Shown here: positions 5,395 through 12,282 of the stretch, piece after piece | Position numbering within the stretch: position 1 is the stretch's first letter | Layout: the number at the start of each line of letters is the position of its first letter | From: JBEKDJ01 sp050014415 | GTDB taxonomy: Bacteria; Desulfobacterota; BSN033; UBA1163 | NCBI GenBank assembly: GCA_050014415.1 | Contig: JBEKDJ010000106.1 | Span: 1-14,923 of the forward strand | Length of the DNA stretch: 14,923 nucleotides | Reading direction: 5' to 3' | Made by a program: the position numbers and the translations under genes | The notes under the pieces: generated by a model | Databases searched by the model: none | The model's input: the letters and a program-made list of their open reading frames with translations, nothing else | What the model was told of the DNA's origin: nothing

Positions 5395-6270
5395 CTACTT
5401 TCTCTTGAGCGTGAGGCATGCCCATCCCTCTTCCTGAGTCACCTTGACCCATTGGAAGAGCCCCGTCTTTAAGTAATTTTGACAAAGTCGGTCTCTTTCT
5501 GCCTCCAATATCCCAGAAAGGATCAGAAAACCTTGTGCCTTCAGGTGGCGAAGCAGGGGCATTCTCATTCTTTGCAAGCTCTTGAGATCGATATTTGCTA
5601 CAACGATATCGAACTTTTTCAGAATATGCCCAATGCTTGTTTTTCTCATCCGGGTGATATGAGAAACATTGTTCTGTTCAACATTCTCCCTTGCAGCGCC
5701 TATTGCGACACCGTCGATATCAAGACCCCAAGCCTCTCCAGCCCCCAATTTGGCAGCTGCGATGGATAGAATCCCGGAACCTGTTCCCACATCCAAGACT
5801 GAAAGCCCCCTCCTCCGGAGCCTTGCCTCCAGTTCTTGAATGCAGAGCTTCGTAGTGGCATGGGTTCCCGTGCCGAAGGCCATCCCGGGAGTGATGACAA
5901 TTGGTATCCGACCCTTTTGCAATCGGATCTTCGACCATGGGGGTTTCACTACGAACTTCGATCCCACTCGTATAGGTCTAAAAAAATTCTTCCAATTCTC
6001 TCCCCAATCCTGTTCTGGTAAAGTAACGGTCTCGATTTGGATCGAGGATGCCTCAGGGACAATCGTTCGAAGCGAATTCAGATATCGGTTGAGGGCTTGG
6101 AGAGCGCCCTTCTCTTTCCCGTCTTTCAAAAAATAGGCTTTCAGCCTTTTCTTTTCTTGACCTTCATCGATCTCTTCGATTCCTGTAGACCCCTGCTCCA
6201 TCAGAAAGTTTGAGATTCCTCCCTCAAGACCCGTTGGAACGAGAAGAGAGATTGACAGCCACCGTTTCAT
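5395..6270 (-). CDS. prmA: Ribosomal protein L11 methyltransferase PrmA
   Basis: PrmA trimethylates lysines and the N-terminus of ribosomal protein L11 with SAM. The 291 residues are full length. The linker motif QDWGENWK (87-94), PGMAFGTGTHATT (128-140), the SAM-binding VLDVGTGSGILSIAA (158-172), the acidic loop GLDID (182-186) and VVANI (223-227) are all present. After VANI the usual Leu-Ala-Asn-Pro-like run is replaced by DLKSLQ, a small divergence. No strong ribosome binding site is visible before the ATG. It lies between the alpha/beta hydrolase and rsmE, all on the same strand, with gaps of about 95-100 bases. Confidence 0.95.
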   Translation of the reverse strand: MKRWLSISLLVPTGLEGGISNFLMEQGSTGIEEIDEGQEKKRLKAYFLKDGKEKGALQALNRYLNSLRTIVPEASSIQIETVTLPEQDWGENWKNFFRPIRVGSKFVVKPPWSKIRLQKGRIPIVITPGMAFGTGTHATTKLCIQELEARLRRRGLSVLDVGTGSGILSIAAAKLGAGEAWGLDIDGVAIGAARENVEQNNVSHITRMRKTSIGHILKKFDIVVANIDLKSLQRMRMPLLRHLKAQGFLILSGILEAERDRLCQNYLKTGLFQWVKVTQEEGWACLTLKRK

Positions 6271-6365
6271 AAATGTCTCAAACAGAAAGGGCTCAAGGAT
6301 TGGAGCTTGCCTTCCGACAGCCAGGAGTTGGTAGGTTTAAGAATTTGTCCTTCCAAAAAAGCGTT

Positions 6366-7175
6366 TCAATTGGGCCCTCGAATTCTGGCCCCCTGGGATC
6401 CTTTCGCATGACCTAGGATAAACTCACTGACCTTCCCATTGAAGGCCTCCGGTGATTCCATCATCACCATGTGGCCGGCATTGGGAAGGATTTCCAATTT
6501 CGAGCCCTTGATTTGCCGATGAAGGAATTGTGAATACTTCACGGGTGTCAGTTCATCCTCATCTCCGCAGAGGACGAGAGTGGAACAACTAATTCTCTCA
6601 ACCTTGTTCATGATGTCAAATCGATCACACGCTAGAAAGTCGCCGTAGAAGACCTCAGGTCGACATTTCATCATTTCGGAGATGCCCCGCTCAATCAACT
6701 CACGTGGAGCCTTTCGAGAATAGGCAAATTGAATAATCTTAGGTATCGTCTCCTCAAAGTTATTCTTGATCCCTTCGAGAACCGTTGGAAAGACCCTCAA
6801 CTTGGCACCGGTTCCTACCAAAATAATTCCCTTGATCACCTCCGGATGGGTCAAGGCTAAGTTCTGGATGATGGCTCCGCCCATGGAATGGCCAACAAGA
6901 AAGACTCTGGGGAGATTGAGGGCCTTCAGGAAAGCATGGACATGGCCAGCATACTTCCCGATCTCTTCCTCCCCCTCACCTCCCGATTCTCCGTGGCCGG
7001 GAAGTTCGATGATGACGGGATCGAATTCTTTCTCAAAGAAACCTTTCTGGAAACTCCATGCAAACTGTCCTCCTCCTGCCCCATGGATGAAGAGGACGAT
7101 TTCTCTTTCTTCTAAGAGGCCTCTTCTTCCAATCCAGTAACTGATCTGGCTCTTGCCGATGCGAACGAAACGCAT
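6366..7175 (-). CDS. Alpha/beta-fold hydrolase
   Basis: The 269-residue protein has the oxyanion-loop HGAGG (31-35), the nucleophile elbow GHSMGG (Ser97), an acid in CGDEDELTP (Asp205 or Asp207) and the catalytic His in NAGHMVMME (His235), so the triad is complete. The short cap between about 125 and 190 is charged and helical. The family covers esterases, C-C hydrolases and haloperoxidase-like enzymes; the substrate cannot be told. AAGGAGG precedes the ATG at a good distance. The first 64 bases overlap the end of dusB in another frame, so the two are translationally linked. The last 15 residues (HAKGSQGARIRGPN) extend beyond the usual fold end. Confidence 0.85.
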   Translation of the reverse strand: MRFVRIGKSQISYWIGRRGLLEEREIVLFIHGAGGGQFAWSFQKGFFEKEFDPVIIELPGHGESGGEGEEEIGKYAGHVHAFLKALNLPRVFLVGHSMGGAIIQNLALTHPEVIKGIILVGTGAKLRVFPTVLEGIKNNFEETIPKIIQFAYSRKAPRELIERGISEMMKCRPEVFYGDFLACDRFDIMNKVERISCSTLVLCGDEDELTPVKYSQFLHRQIKGSKLEILPNAGHMVMMESPEAFNGKVSEFILGHAKGSQGARIRGPN

Positions 7176-8140
7176 GGGCTCCTCCTTTGAACGAAATCAA
7201 AATAGGTATGGATGGCTTCGAACAGAGCATCCTTCTCTCTTAATCCTGATAATTTCGAATGGAAGGACGCGCAGCCAGGAAAGCCTTTCGTATGCCAGTA
7301 GACGTGTTTCTGGATTTTTCTCACCGCCCCTTTTTCACCACAATCAGCTTGAATCAGTGAGAAATGATGATGAATCATTCTCTGCCGCTCCTCCAGAGAA
7401 GGTGTCGCTGGTTCTTCCTCCCAAGACCCTGAATCTCCAACCCCGAAGATCCAGGGATTCCCTAATGCCCCTCTTCCAACCATCACCCCATCACAACCCG
7501 TCTCTTCTAGCATCTTCTTGGCCAGACGCGGTGCGGTCACGTCTCCATTTCCAATGACAGGGATATGAACCGCTCTCTTCACCGTTTTGATCAGGCTCCA
7601 ATCTGCCCGGCCACGAAACCCCTGAATCCTGGTGCGTGGATGAATAGAGATCGCATCGATGCCGCAGCCCTCAGCAATTTTTGAAATCTCCACTGCATTG
7701 ACATGCTCCCCGTCCCATCCAGAGCGGATCTTAATGGTCACAGGGCCTTCCACCCTCTTTCTCACTTCAATCAAAATGTCCTTCACTTTTTGGGGAAACT
7801 GCATCAAATCAGCGCCCGCTCCGGTCTTGACGACCTGCTTTGCAGGACATCCCATGTTGATATCAATGGCATCAGCACCCATCCCCTCAGCCATCCGGGC
7901 AGCTCCGGCTAGGACATCCGGATCTGACCCGAAGAGTTGAACAGAAATAGGATGCTCATCTTCTTCAATTTTCAAGAATGATCTCCCTTTTCGTAATAAT
8001 CCCTCAGCACTCACCATCTCCGTGAAGACAAGACGACATCCCATCTCCCTTGCCAGTTGACGGAAGGGATGATCTGTAATCCCGGACATCGGCGCCAGAA
8101 CAAGAGGATATTCGAATTGAAGGCTACCCAGTCTCATCAT
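7112..8140 (-). CDS. dusB: tRNA-dihydrouridine synthase DusB-like
   Basis: This FMN enzyme reduces uridine to dihydrouridine in the tRNA D loop. The TIM barrel opens with LVLAPMSGITDHPFRQLA, then FTEMVSAEGLL, SVQLFGSDPD and DINMGCPAKQVVKTGAGA with the catalytic Cys98. IKIRSGWD, SIHPRTR, IPVIGNGDV and GVMVGRGALGNPW follow, giving FMN and phosphate contacts. A helical RNA-binding domain (about 245-320) has RKIQKHVYWHTKGFPG. At 342 residues it is normal length. Two ATGs in a row mark the start and no Shine-Dalgarno is visible. The C-terminal 20 residues are Ser/Arg-rich and coded by the overlap with the hydrolase gene. Confidence 0.93.
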   Translation of the reverse strand: MMRLGSLQFEYPLVLAPMSGITDHPFRQLAREMGCRLVFTEMVSAEGLLRKGRSFLKIEEDEHPISVQLFGSDPDVLAGAARMAEGMGADAIDINMGCPAKQVVKTGAGADLMQFPQKVKDILIEVRKRVEGPVTIKIRSGWDGEHVNAVEISKIAEGCGIDAISIHPRTRIQGFRGRADWSLIKTVKRAVHIPVIGNGDVTAPRLAKKMLEETGCDGVMVGRGALGNPWIFGVGDSGSWEEEPATPSLEERQRMIHHHFSLIQADCGEKGAVRKIQKHVYWHTKGFPGCASFHSKLSGLREKDALFEAIHTYFDFVQRRSPCVSFASARARSVTGLEEEAS

Positions 8141-8160
8141 GAAGGGTTTGCAGTTATAGG

Positions 8161-8279
8161 TTCAGAGTTCGGAGTAAGGTATTTTGAATACGAGAACCAA
8201 AACACAATACTCAAGGTTAAAAAGTCATAAACTAGATTTCAGGTTTTTCTGCTTCAAGCTCTGAACTCCGAACTATCAA
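8161..8279. repeat. Inverted clusters of a TTCNGAG heptamer
   Basis: TTCAGAG-TTCGGAG at 8161-8174 faces CTCTGAA-CTCCGAA-CTATCAA at 8259-8279, the same heptamer family on the other strand. The two clusters flank the cbiO-dusB gap of about 140 bases and could pair in the transcript. No gene lies between them. Confidence 0.5.
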
Positions 8280-8282
8280 CTC

Positions 8283-9134
8283 TCATTTCTTACTTTCATC
8301 CCAGTGTCTTTTGATCGATTGGATGGCTTCATCAATACGGAGAGGTTCTCCAAAATCAAGCCCTTCCTCTCTTAAGCCCTTGAAGAGCTTCGCCAAAGTA
8401 GGTTCTTCCAGATTAAAGCGCTCTAAATCTTTGAACTTCCCAAAGATCTCGTCAGGTCTTCCCCTTTCACTAAGATCCCCGTGGCCGTGCATGAGGTAAA
8501 GGATATCCGTCACCTCTGGCACCAATTCAACTTCATGTAGTGTCATGATGATGGTGATCCCCTTCTCTTGGTTCAATTCATTCAAAATCCGGACAAGATC
8601 CCTCTTAGACTTGGGGTCCAAGCCGGTAAAAGGCTCATCGAGAATCAGCAATTCTGGTTCCAAGACCAGCACCCCTGCTAAAGCGACTTTCTTCTTCTCA
8701 CCGCCGGACAGGTAATGAACAATCTTCCCTTTCAAAGACTCGATATTCAATCGCTCAATCACATCCTTAGCCAGGGCTTCTGCCTGGACCTTTGGAATGC
8801 TATAGTTTAATGGAGCGAAAAGGATATCATCGTAGACGGTGGGACCGAGGATTTGTTCGTCAACATCCTGCATAACCACACCAATCCTCTCCCTGATCGT
8901 CGGGAATTCCTTTCCAGGGTCGACCCCAAAGACTCTGATGCTCCCTTCTCTTGGGATCAAAATCCCGACGAGGTGCTTGAGCAGGGTTGTCTTGCCACAG
9001 CCGTTCGCACCCAGAATCCCCACCCTCTCTCCTCGATTGACGACAAACTCCAAGCCGCAAATCTGGACTTTTGTCATATCCGGATAGATATGAGTGACGC
9101 AATCCAGTTCAACAATCCTCTCCTCTTGGTTCAT
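8283..9134 (-). CDS. cbiO: Energy-coupling factor transporter ATPase CbiO-like
   Basis: This is the ATP-hydrolysing subunit of an ECF metal importer. It has Walker A GANGCGKT (42-49), the Q loop at MQD (Gln89), ABC signature YLSGGEKKK (141-149), Walker B LLILDEP (162-168), D loop GLD and switch His200. The C-terminal 70 residues (RPDEIFGKFKDLERFNLEEPTLAKLF) are typical of ECF A-subunits. The start at 9134 gives the usual N-terminus, with GGAG upstream. A GTG at 9212 would add 26 unrelated residues read inside cbiQ, so I reject it. Only four bases separate it from the cbiQ stop, showing co-translation. Confidence 0.92.
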   Translation of the reverse strand: MNQEERIVELDCVTHIYPDMTKVQICGLEFVVNRGERVGILGANGCGKTTLLKHLVGILIPREGSIRVFGVDPGKEFPTIRERIGVVMQDVDEQILGPTVYDDILFAPLNYSIPKVQAEALAKDVIERLNIESLKGKIVHYLSGGEKKKVALAGVLVLEPELLILDEPFTGLDPKSKRDLVRILNELNQEKGITIIMTLHEVELVPEVTDILYLMHGHGDLSERGRPDEIFGKFKDLERFNLEEPTLAKLFKGLREEGLDFGEPLRIDEAIQSIKRHWDESKK

Positions 9135-9138
9135 GGGC

Positions 9139-9765
9139 CTATTCTCCTCTGTAATGAATCTTGTTTCTAAACCCCCGGAGCACCATCGATTCATACATCT
9201 TTTCGCTCGCATCCATTCCCTGGATGATTAAATGGCCAAAGGCATTTGAAACGTTCGTCAAGCTCCTCCAGGGATGCCTCCACTGCAGCCCTCCACGGAG
9301 ATAGAGGGCATGCTGTGTCTCCTCAAAGACGTTGAGGAGGATAAAGATTGACCGATAAGTTAAGAAAAGAGCGGTTATAAAGAGGGACGGCAGGACTTTC
9401 CCCAGAACACGAAAGATTGAGGGATAGGGGGTGGTCGCCAAAAGAAGTACAACTCCCGTAGACCCGCAAAGGACTTTCAGAAAGATAAGGAGAATAAAGA
9501 GAATTTGAAACCTCGAAATAAAGATGAAAAGGACAGCGAAGAGGAGCGGATAGAAGGTGAGAGAAAATATCTTTAGGGGAATTCGTGATAGGAAAAAAAG
9601 TGCAAGGAGGACCACGTAGAGGAGAAAAAGTCCGGGAAGGCTTTTCAACGTGACGACGAAAAATAAGACAAAGACCATCCCAATGATTTTCAACGTGGGG
9701 CGAAAACGATGTAGAAAGCTTTTCCCCTCTATGGCCAGATAATCGAGATATGAAAGCTGGATCAT
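9139..9765 (-). CDS. cbiQ: Energy-coupling factor transporter transmembrane subunit CbiQ-like
   Basis: The 208-residue inner-membrane protein has about five hydrophobic segments in its first 145 residues, then a cytoplasmic coupling helix region. ALYLRGG and SMVLRGF are the two Arg-Gly coupling motifs of EcfT/CbiQ that dock on the ATPase grooves. GGGGAG lies upstream of the ATG. It sits between cbiM and cbiO in the standard order M-Q-O. It is slightly shorter than typical CbiQ (220-260 residues), but both coupling motifs are present. Confidence 0.9.
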   Translation of the reverse strand: MIQLSYLDYLAIEGKSFLHRFRPTLKIIGMVFVLFFVVTLKSLPGLFLLYVVLLALFFLSRIPLKIFSLTFYPLLFAVLFIFISRFQILFILLIFLKVLCGSTGVVLLLATTPYPSIFRVLGKVLPSLFITALFLTYRSIFILLNVFEETQHALYLRGGLQWRHPWRSLTNVSNAFGHLIIQGMDASEKMYESMVLRGFRNKIHYRGE

Positions 9766-9798
9766 CGGATCTCCCCTGGAGCTAGTCTGCGAATGGAA

Positions 9799-9819
9799 CC
9801 CACGGCCAAAGCCCGTGGT
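9799..9819. repeat. REP-like palindrome in the cbiM-cbiQ gap
   Basis: CCACGG (9800-9805) and CCGTGG (9813-9818) flank CCAAAGC. This resembles the GC-rich hairpins with a loop such as CTAAAG or CTTTGG found as REP sequences and at IS200/IS605 ends. The 131-base gap also holds a second imperfect hairpin (TCCCCTCC against GGAG-TAA-GGGG) at about 9843-9870. No transposase is present. Confidence 0.4.
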
Positions 9820-9896
9820 CTTCTGTATAGATGGATATCATCTCCCCTCCATAAAAAGGAGTAAGGGGGGATTTACAGACAATGAGTGACGTACGA

Positions 9897-10619
9897 TCAC
9901 GTTCTTAATCTGAGTGAATCCGGTCGCATTCGCTGAATATATCGGGCAATCAACGCAGTGATGATCCCTTCCAATATCCATCCGATAAACCCCAGCGGCA
10001 GAACGATGTTGATGAACCTTTTCAGATTCACTTCCTTCTCAGGAATACCCTTCTCCTGATCTCCTTCCTCCCCCTTTCCAAATTCGAAGCCGATAATGCC
10101 TTTTCCACGTTCCTGATGGATCATCTCTTCGTAATGAGATGTCCCCAGACCGACCACTCCAATCATGGCGAGGGTGGAGGCGAAAAGAGAGAAGAACGTG
10201 GCCAAAAAGATCGCAGGAGTTAGCCTTTTCAATACCCTCCAGAAAAGCCGGAAAAGGAGAGATCCCAGTATCCCTTCAATCGAAAGGATGAGCGTGTTCA
10301 GTCCAATCACAGTAATCCCGCCGTGTCCAAACAGGGCAAGGATCGCATTCACCACAAAAGTGGCCAGGAAGATGAGGCAGGGGCCCAATAGGACACCTGA
10401 AATAACAGTCAGGTTGACATGATAAGCGATGGGAATAATCTCAACCGAGGCGCCAAGCACCATCGCAGCAGCCATCATGCCCAATAAGGGAAGACGCCTT
10501 GTTAAGTCGTCTTTTCTAATGAACCGCAGAAGAATAGTCCCAACCAGAATAGCCACGACGTACCCCGAAACCCAAAGCCACACAGGCAGAATCCCATCAG
10601 GCAAGTGGATGTGTGACAT
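9897..10619 (-). CDS. cbiM: ECF metal transporter substrate-binding membrane subunit CbiM-like
   Basis: The 240-residue polytopic membrane protein is the metal-binding S-component. Its N-terminus MSHIHLPDGILP is the CbiM/NikM metal-site motif, normally MHIPDG. GASVEIIPIAYHVNLT and GHGGITVIGLNTLIL match the conserved core that lines the site. A charged stretch (about 165-205, rich in Glu, Lys and Gly) lies between the last two membrane segments. The ATG has GGAGG about 8 bases upstream. No CbiN or NikN gene is present, so the transporter is M-Q-O only. Cobalt or nickel is the default substrate of the family; the adjacent Zur-like regulator makes zinc possible. Confidence 0.88.
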   Translation of the reverse strand: MSHIHLPDGILPVWLWVSGYVVAILVGTILLRFIRKDDLTRRLPLLGMMAAAMVLGASVEIIPIAYHVNLTVISGVLLGPCLIFLATFVVNAILALFGHGGITVIGLNTLILSIEGILGSLLFRLFWRVLKRLTPAIFLATFFSLFASTLAMIGVVGLGTSHYEEMIHQERGKGIIGFEFGKGEEGDQEKGIPEKEVNLKRFINIVLPLGFIGWILEGIITALIARYIQRMRPDSLRLRT

Positions 10620-10674
10620 CGATTTCCTCCTCTAAGAACGAGGCATGACCCACCGAGCGAAAGCTTACAACGCA

Positions 10675-10698
10675 AGGTTGAGGTTCAGGTTAAGATTC
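10675..10698 (+). repeat. Four tandem AGGTTN hexamers
   Basis: AGGTTG, AGGTTC, AGGTTA and AGATTC follow each other without gaps in the 158-base space between the regulator gene and cbiM. No riboswitch, and no clear terminator or promoter, was seen in this gap. Confidence 0.4.
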
Positions 10699-10777
10699 AA
10701 AGTCAACGCCAGCGAATCCAAGACGTTAGAAGAAAGCTCTTAGGCTCAACCAAGTAATAAATGAAAACCTTATGCAC

Positions 10778-11224
10778 TCAGCGCTCTGCGCTTTGCGGCC
10801 TTTGTAAAGGCTTACAAACTTTGCAGAACCCATAGAAACTCAATTGATGATCGGTCACTTGATAACCTGTCGATTCCATCACCTTCTTTGACCATTTGGA
10901 GATATCGCAGAAGTTCATTTCCACTACCTGACCGCATCTTTTGCAGATGACATGGTGATGATGATCCTTTAATTCACAGAGCACATATTTCACACTGGTC
11001 CCACTCGTGACTTTGAAGACGATTCCCAAAGATTCGAAGAGGTCGAGAGATCGATAGACGGAGGTGAGACCAATCCTCCTTCGTTTTCTCAGAAGGCACT
11101 GGAAAAGCTCCTGGGGACCCAAAGGGGCTTCCGCATTGGAGAGCTCCTGAAAGATCAGAAATCTGGGATGGCTCAACCTGAGCTTCCTCTCTCTAAAGAT
11201 ATCCTTGAAAATGCCTTTATTCAT
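10778..11224 (-). CDS. Fur-family metalloregulator, Zur-like
   Basis: The 148-residue protein has a winged-helix DNA-binding domain (IGLTSVYRSLDLFESLGIVF, 51-70) and a dimerisation domain with DHHHHVICKRCG (87-98) and HQLSFYGFCKVC (126-137). Two CxxC pairs (94/97, 134/137) hold structural zinc. Cys83 six residues before His89, plus His88, His90, His91 and His126, follow the spacing of Zur zinc sensors. The Asp between the regulatory histidines of Fur is His90 here, and the upstream Glu ligand of Fur is Leu82. It is therefore more likely a zinc sensor than an iron one, though a Nur or Fur role is not excluded. No Shine-Dalgarno is seen. It heads the minus-strand series before cbiM. Confidence 0.85.
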   Translation of the reverse strand: MNKGIFKDIFRERKLRLSHPRFLIFQELSNAEAPLGPQELFQCLLRKRRRIGLTSVYRSLDLFESLGIVFKVTSGTSVKYVLCELKDHHHHVICKRCGQVVEMNFCDISKWSKKVMESTGYQVTDHQLSFYGFCKVCKPLQRPQSAER

Positions 11225-11265
11225 AATAAGTTAAGTGATGAATGAAAATATTTTCAATAAGTTAA
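11225..11265. promoter_or_regulatory. Likely operator of the Zur-like gene
   Basis: A perfect 14-base palindrome TGAAAATATTTTCA (11243-11256) lies between two direct copies of AATAAGTTAA (11225-11234 and 11256-11265), 31 bases apart, about three helical turns. The cluster sits between the -10 element and the start codon. That position fits autorepression by the Fur-family protein. Binding is inferred. Confidence 0.55.
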
Positions 11266-11266
11266 T

Positions 11267-11295
11267 AGATAATACGTTTTTCCTTTATTTGTCAA
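11267..11295 (-). promoter_or_regulatory. Promoter of the Zur-like gene
   Basis: Reading leftward, TTGACA (11290-11295) is followed by TTATCT (11267-11272) at 17 bases or TATTAT (11269-11274) at 15 bases. The -35 is perfect; which -10 is used cannot be decided. Confidence 0.55.
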
Positions 11296-11583
11296 GATTT
11301 GTACCACCAGCCATGCCCCGGAGGCAAATTTGCATCAGGCCTGCTGAGAAATGTGGAGGGGGAAAGATGTTCTTTACAAACGACCCTCATTTTGATATGA
11401 ATTCTCTACCATCAACATCGGCTGCGGGAGGGGTTTCCGTCTTGCAGGCGCTGAAGTGTAAGTGTAAACGGATATCGTTGTACGCATCATGTCCTGACAT
11501 GATTGGTGTTTGATTTGGTGTTCAATACCGTCGTTAGTCGTAAGACAGGAAGAATCAAGAAATGAGTGAAGGGAGATATCTGT
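11296..11583. other. Divergent intergenic region before the thioesterase gene
   Basis: No supported gene is present; a 92-codon plus-strand frame starting at 11235 runs from inside the operator and has no family resemblance. The main feature is an 18-base palindrome, ATCATGTC-CT-GACATGAT at 11486-11503, listed separately. A 10-base palindrome GCAAATTTGC also occurs at about 11325-11334. Confidence 0.5.
11486..11503. promoter_or_regulatory. 18-base palindrome, operator-like
   Basis: Perfect 8-base arms ATCATGTC and GACATGAT flank CT, about 80 bases before the thioesterase start. The symmetry and length suit a dimeric regulator (TetR- or MarR-like), but no such gene is in the window. Confidence 0.45.
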
Positions 11584-12066
11584 ATGAGTCAGAAAGCATT
11601 TCAGGACTACTACCCGGATGAGCTAAGCTATTGCTATGGTTGCGGTCGGCTCAATGAGCAAGGTCTGAAGCTCAAGAGCTATTGGGATGGGGAGGAGACG
11701 GTAGCTGTTTTTAACCCCAGACCCTATCATATTGCAATCCCGGGCTATGTCTACGGTGGCCTGATTGCTTCGATCATCGACTGCCACGGCACAGGGACAG
11801 CGGCAGCAGCGTCCTATCATGCTGAAGGGCGCGAGATGGGTACGGAGCCACCCGTGCGCTTTGTAACGGCGTCGCTGCATGTGGAGTATCTGCGCCCTAC
11901 GCCACTGGGAGTGCCGCTGGAAGTCCGCGGGAAGGTAAAAGAGATCAAGGGCCGGAAAGTTGTGGTCAGTGCTACGGTATCAGCTGGTGGGGAGATGTTT
12001 GCCAAGGGAGAAGTCGTAGCCGTAAGAATGCCTGAACACATGATGCCTAGAAGTGGGAGTACCTAA
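11584..12066 (+). CDS. PaaI-type hotdog-fold thioesterase
   Basis: The 160-residue protein has the hotdog core: CYGCGRLNEQGLKLKSY (17-33), then GYVYGGLIASIIDCHGTGTA (54-73, the central helix with the catalytic-region Asp), VTASLHVEYLRPTPLG (94-109) and GEMFAKGEVVAVRMP. Such enzymes hydrolyse acyl-CoA or acyl-ACP thioesters. The opening C17-x2-C20-G is shared by many PaaI-like proteins that start with a Cys pair. AAGGGAG lies 8 bases before the ATG at 11584; a GTG at 11566 lies within that leader and is less likely. The gene is alone, with an operator-like palindrome upstream. Its GC is higher than that of the genes after it. Confidence 0.82.
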   Translation: MSQKAFQDYYPDELSYCYGCGRLNEQGLKLKSYWDGEETVAVFNPRPYHIAIPGYVYGGLIASIIDCHGTGTAAAASYHAEGREMGTEPPVRFVTASLHVEYLRPTPLGVPLEVRGKVKEIKGRKVVVSATVSAGGEMFAKGEVVAVRMPEHMMPRSGST

Positions 12067-12282
12067 CATCGCCTTGAACTCGGATTGGCTTCTCCACTGG
12101 CGCTTCAAAGCCAGCCGGTCAAGGGGGTCGTGAGATGCCGGAGCTAGATGCGCGGCGGGGAGGGAGCATATGGTATTGCTTTGGGGCGAAGCAGGAGAAG
12201 TTGAGCCTGAAAAGACAATACGCGTAACCTCTCATGCAACTGGACCCAAAAAGAACAGTCTGAATATATTGAGCGTTCAGTT
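12067..12282. other. GC-rich spacer without a recognised feature
   Basis: These 216 bases are richer in G and C than the next gene. A 30-codon frame from about 12134 shows no family signal. I find no terminator, RNA gene or repeat. A decayed insertion is possible but nothing in it can be named. Confidence 0.35.

Noticed and set aside
9135..9212. Extended N-terminus of CbiO from a GTG at 9212
   Set aside because: The added residues are read from inside cbiQ and do not resemble any ABC ATPase. The ATG at 9134 has a ribosome binding site and gives the usual N-terminus.
10620..10777. Cobalamin riboswitch upstream of cbiM
   Set aside because: The gap is only 158 bases and none of the conserved riboswitch core elements is visible.
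11235..11513. 92-codon plus-strand frame opposite the Zur-like promoter
   Set aside because: It begins inside the operator, has no ribosome binding site and has no protein-like composition or motif.
12134..12230. 30-codon frame in the GC-rich spacer
   Set aside because: Too short, no ribosome binding site and no resemblance to a known protein.
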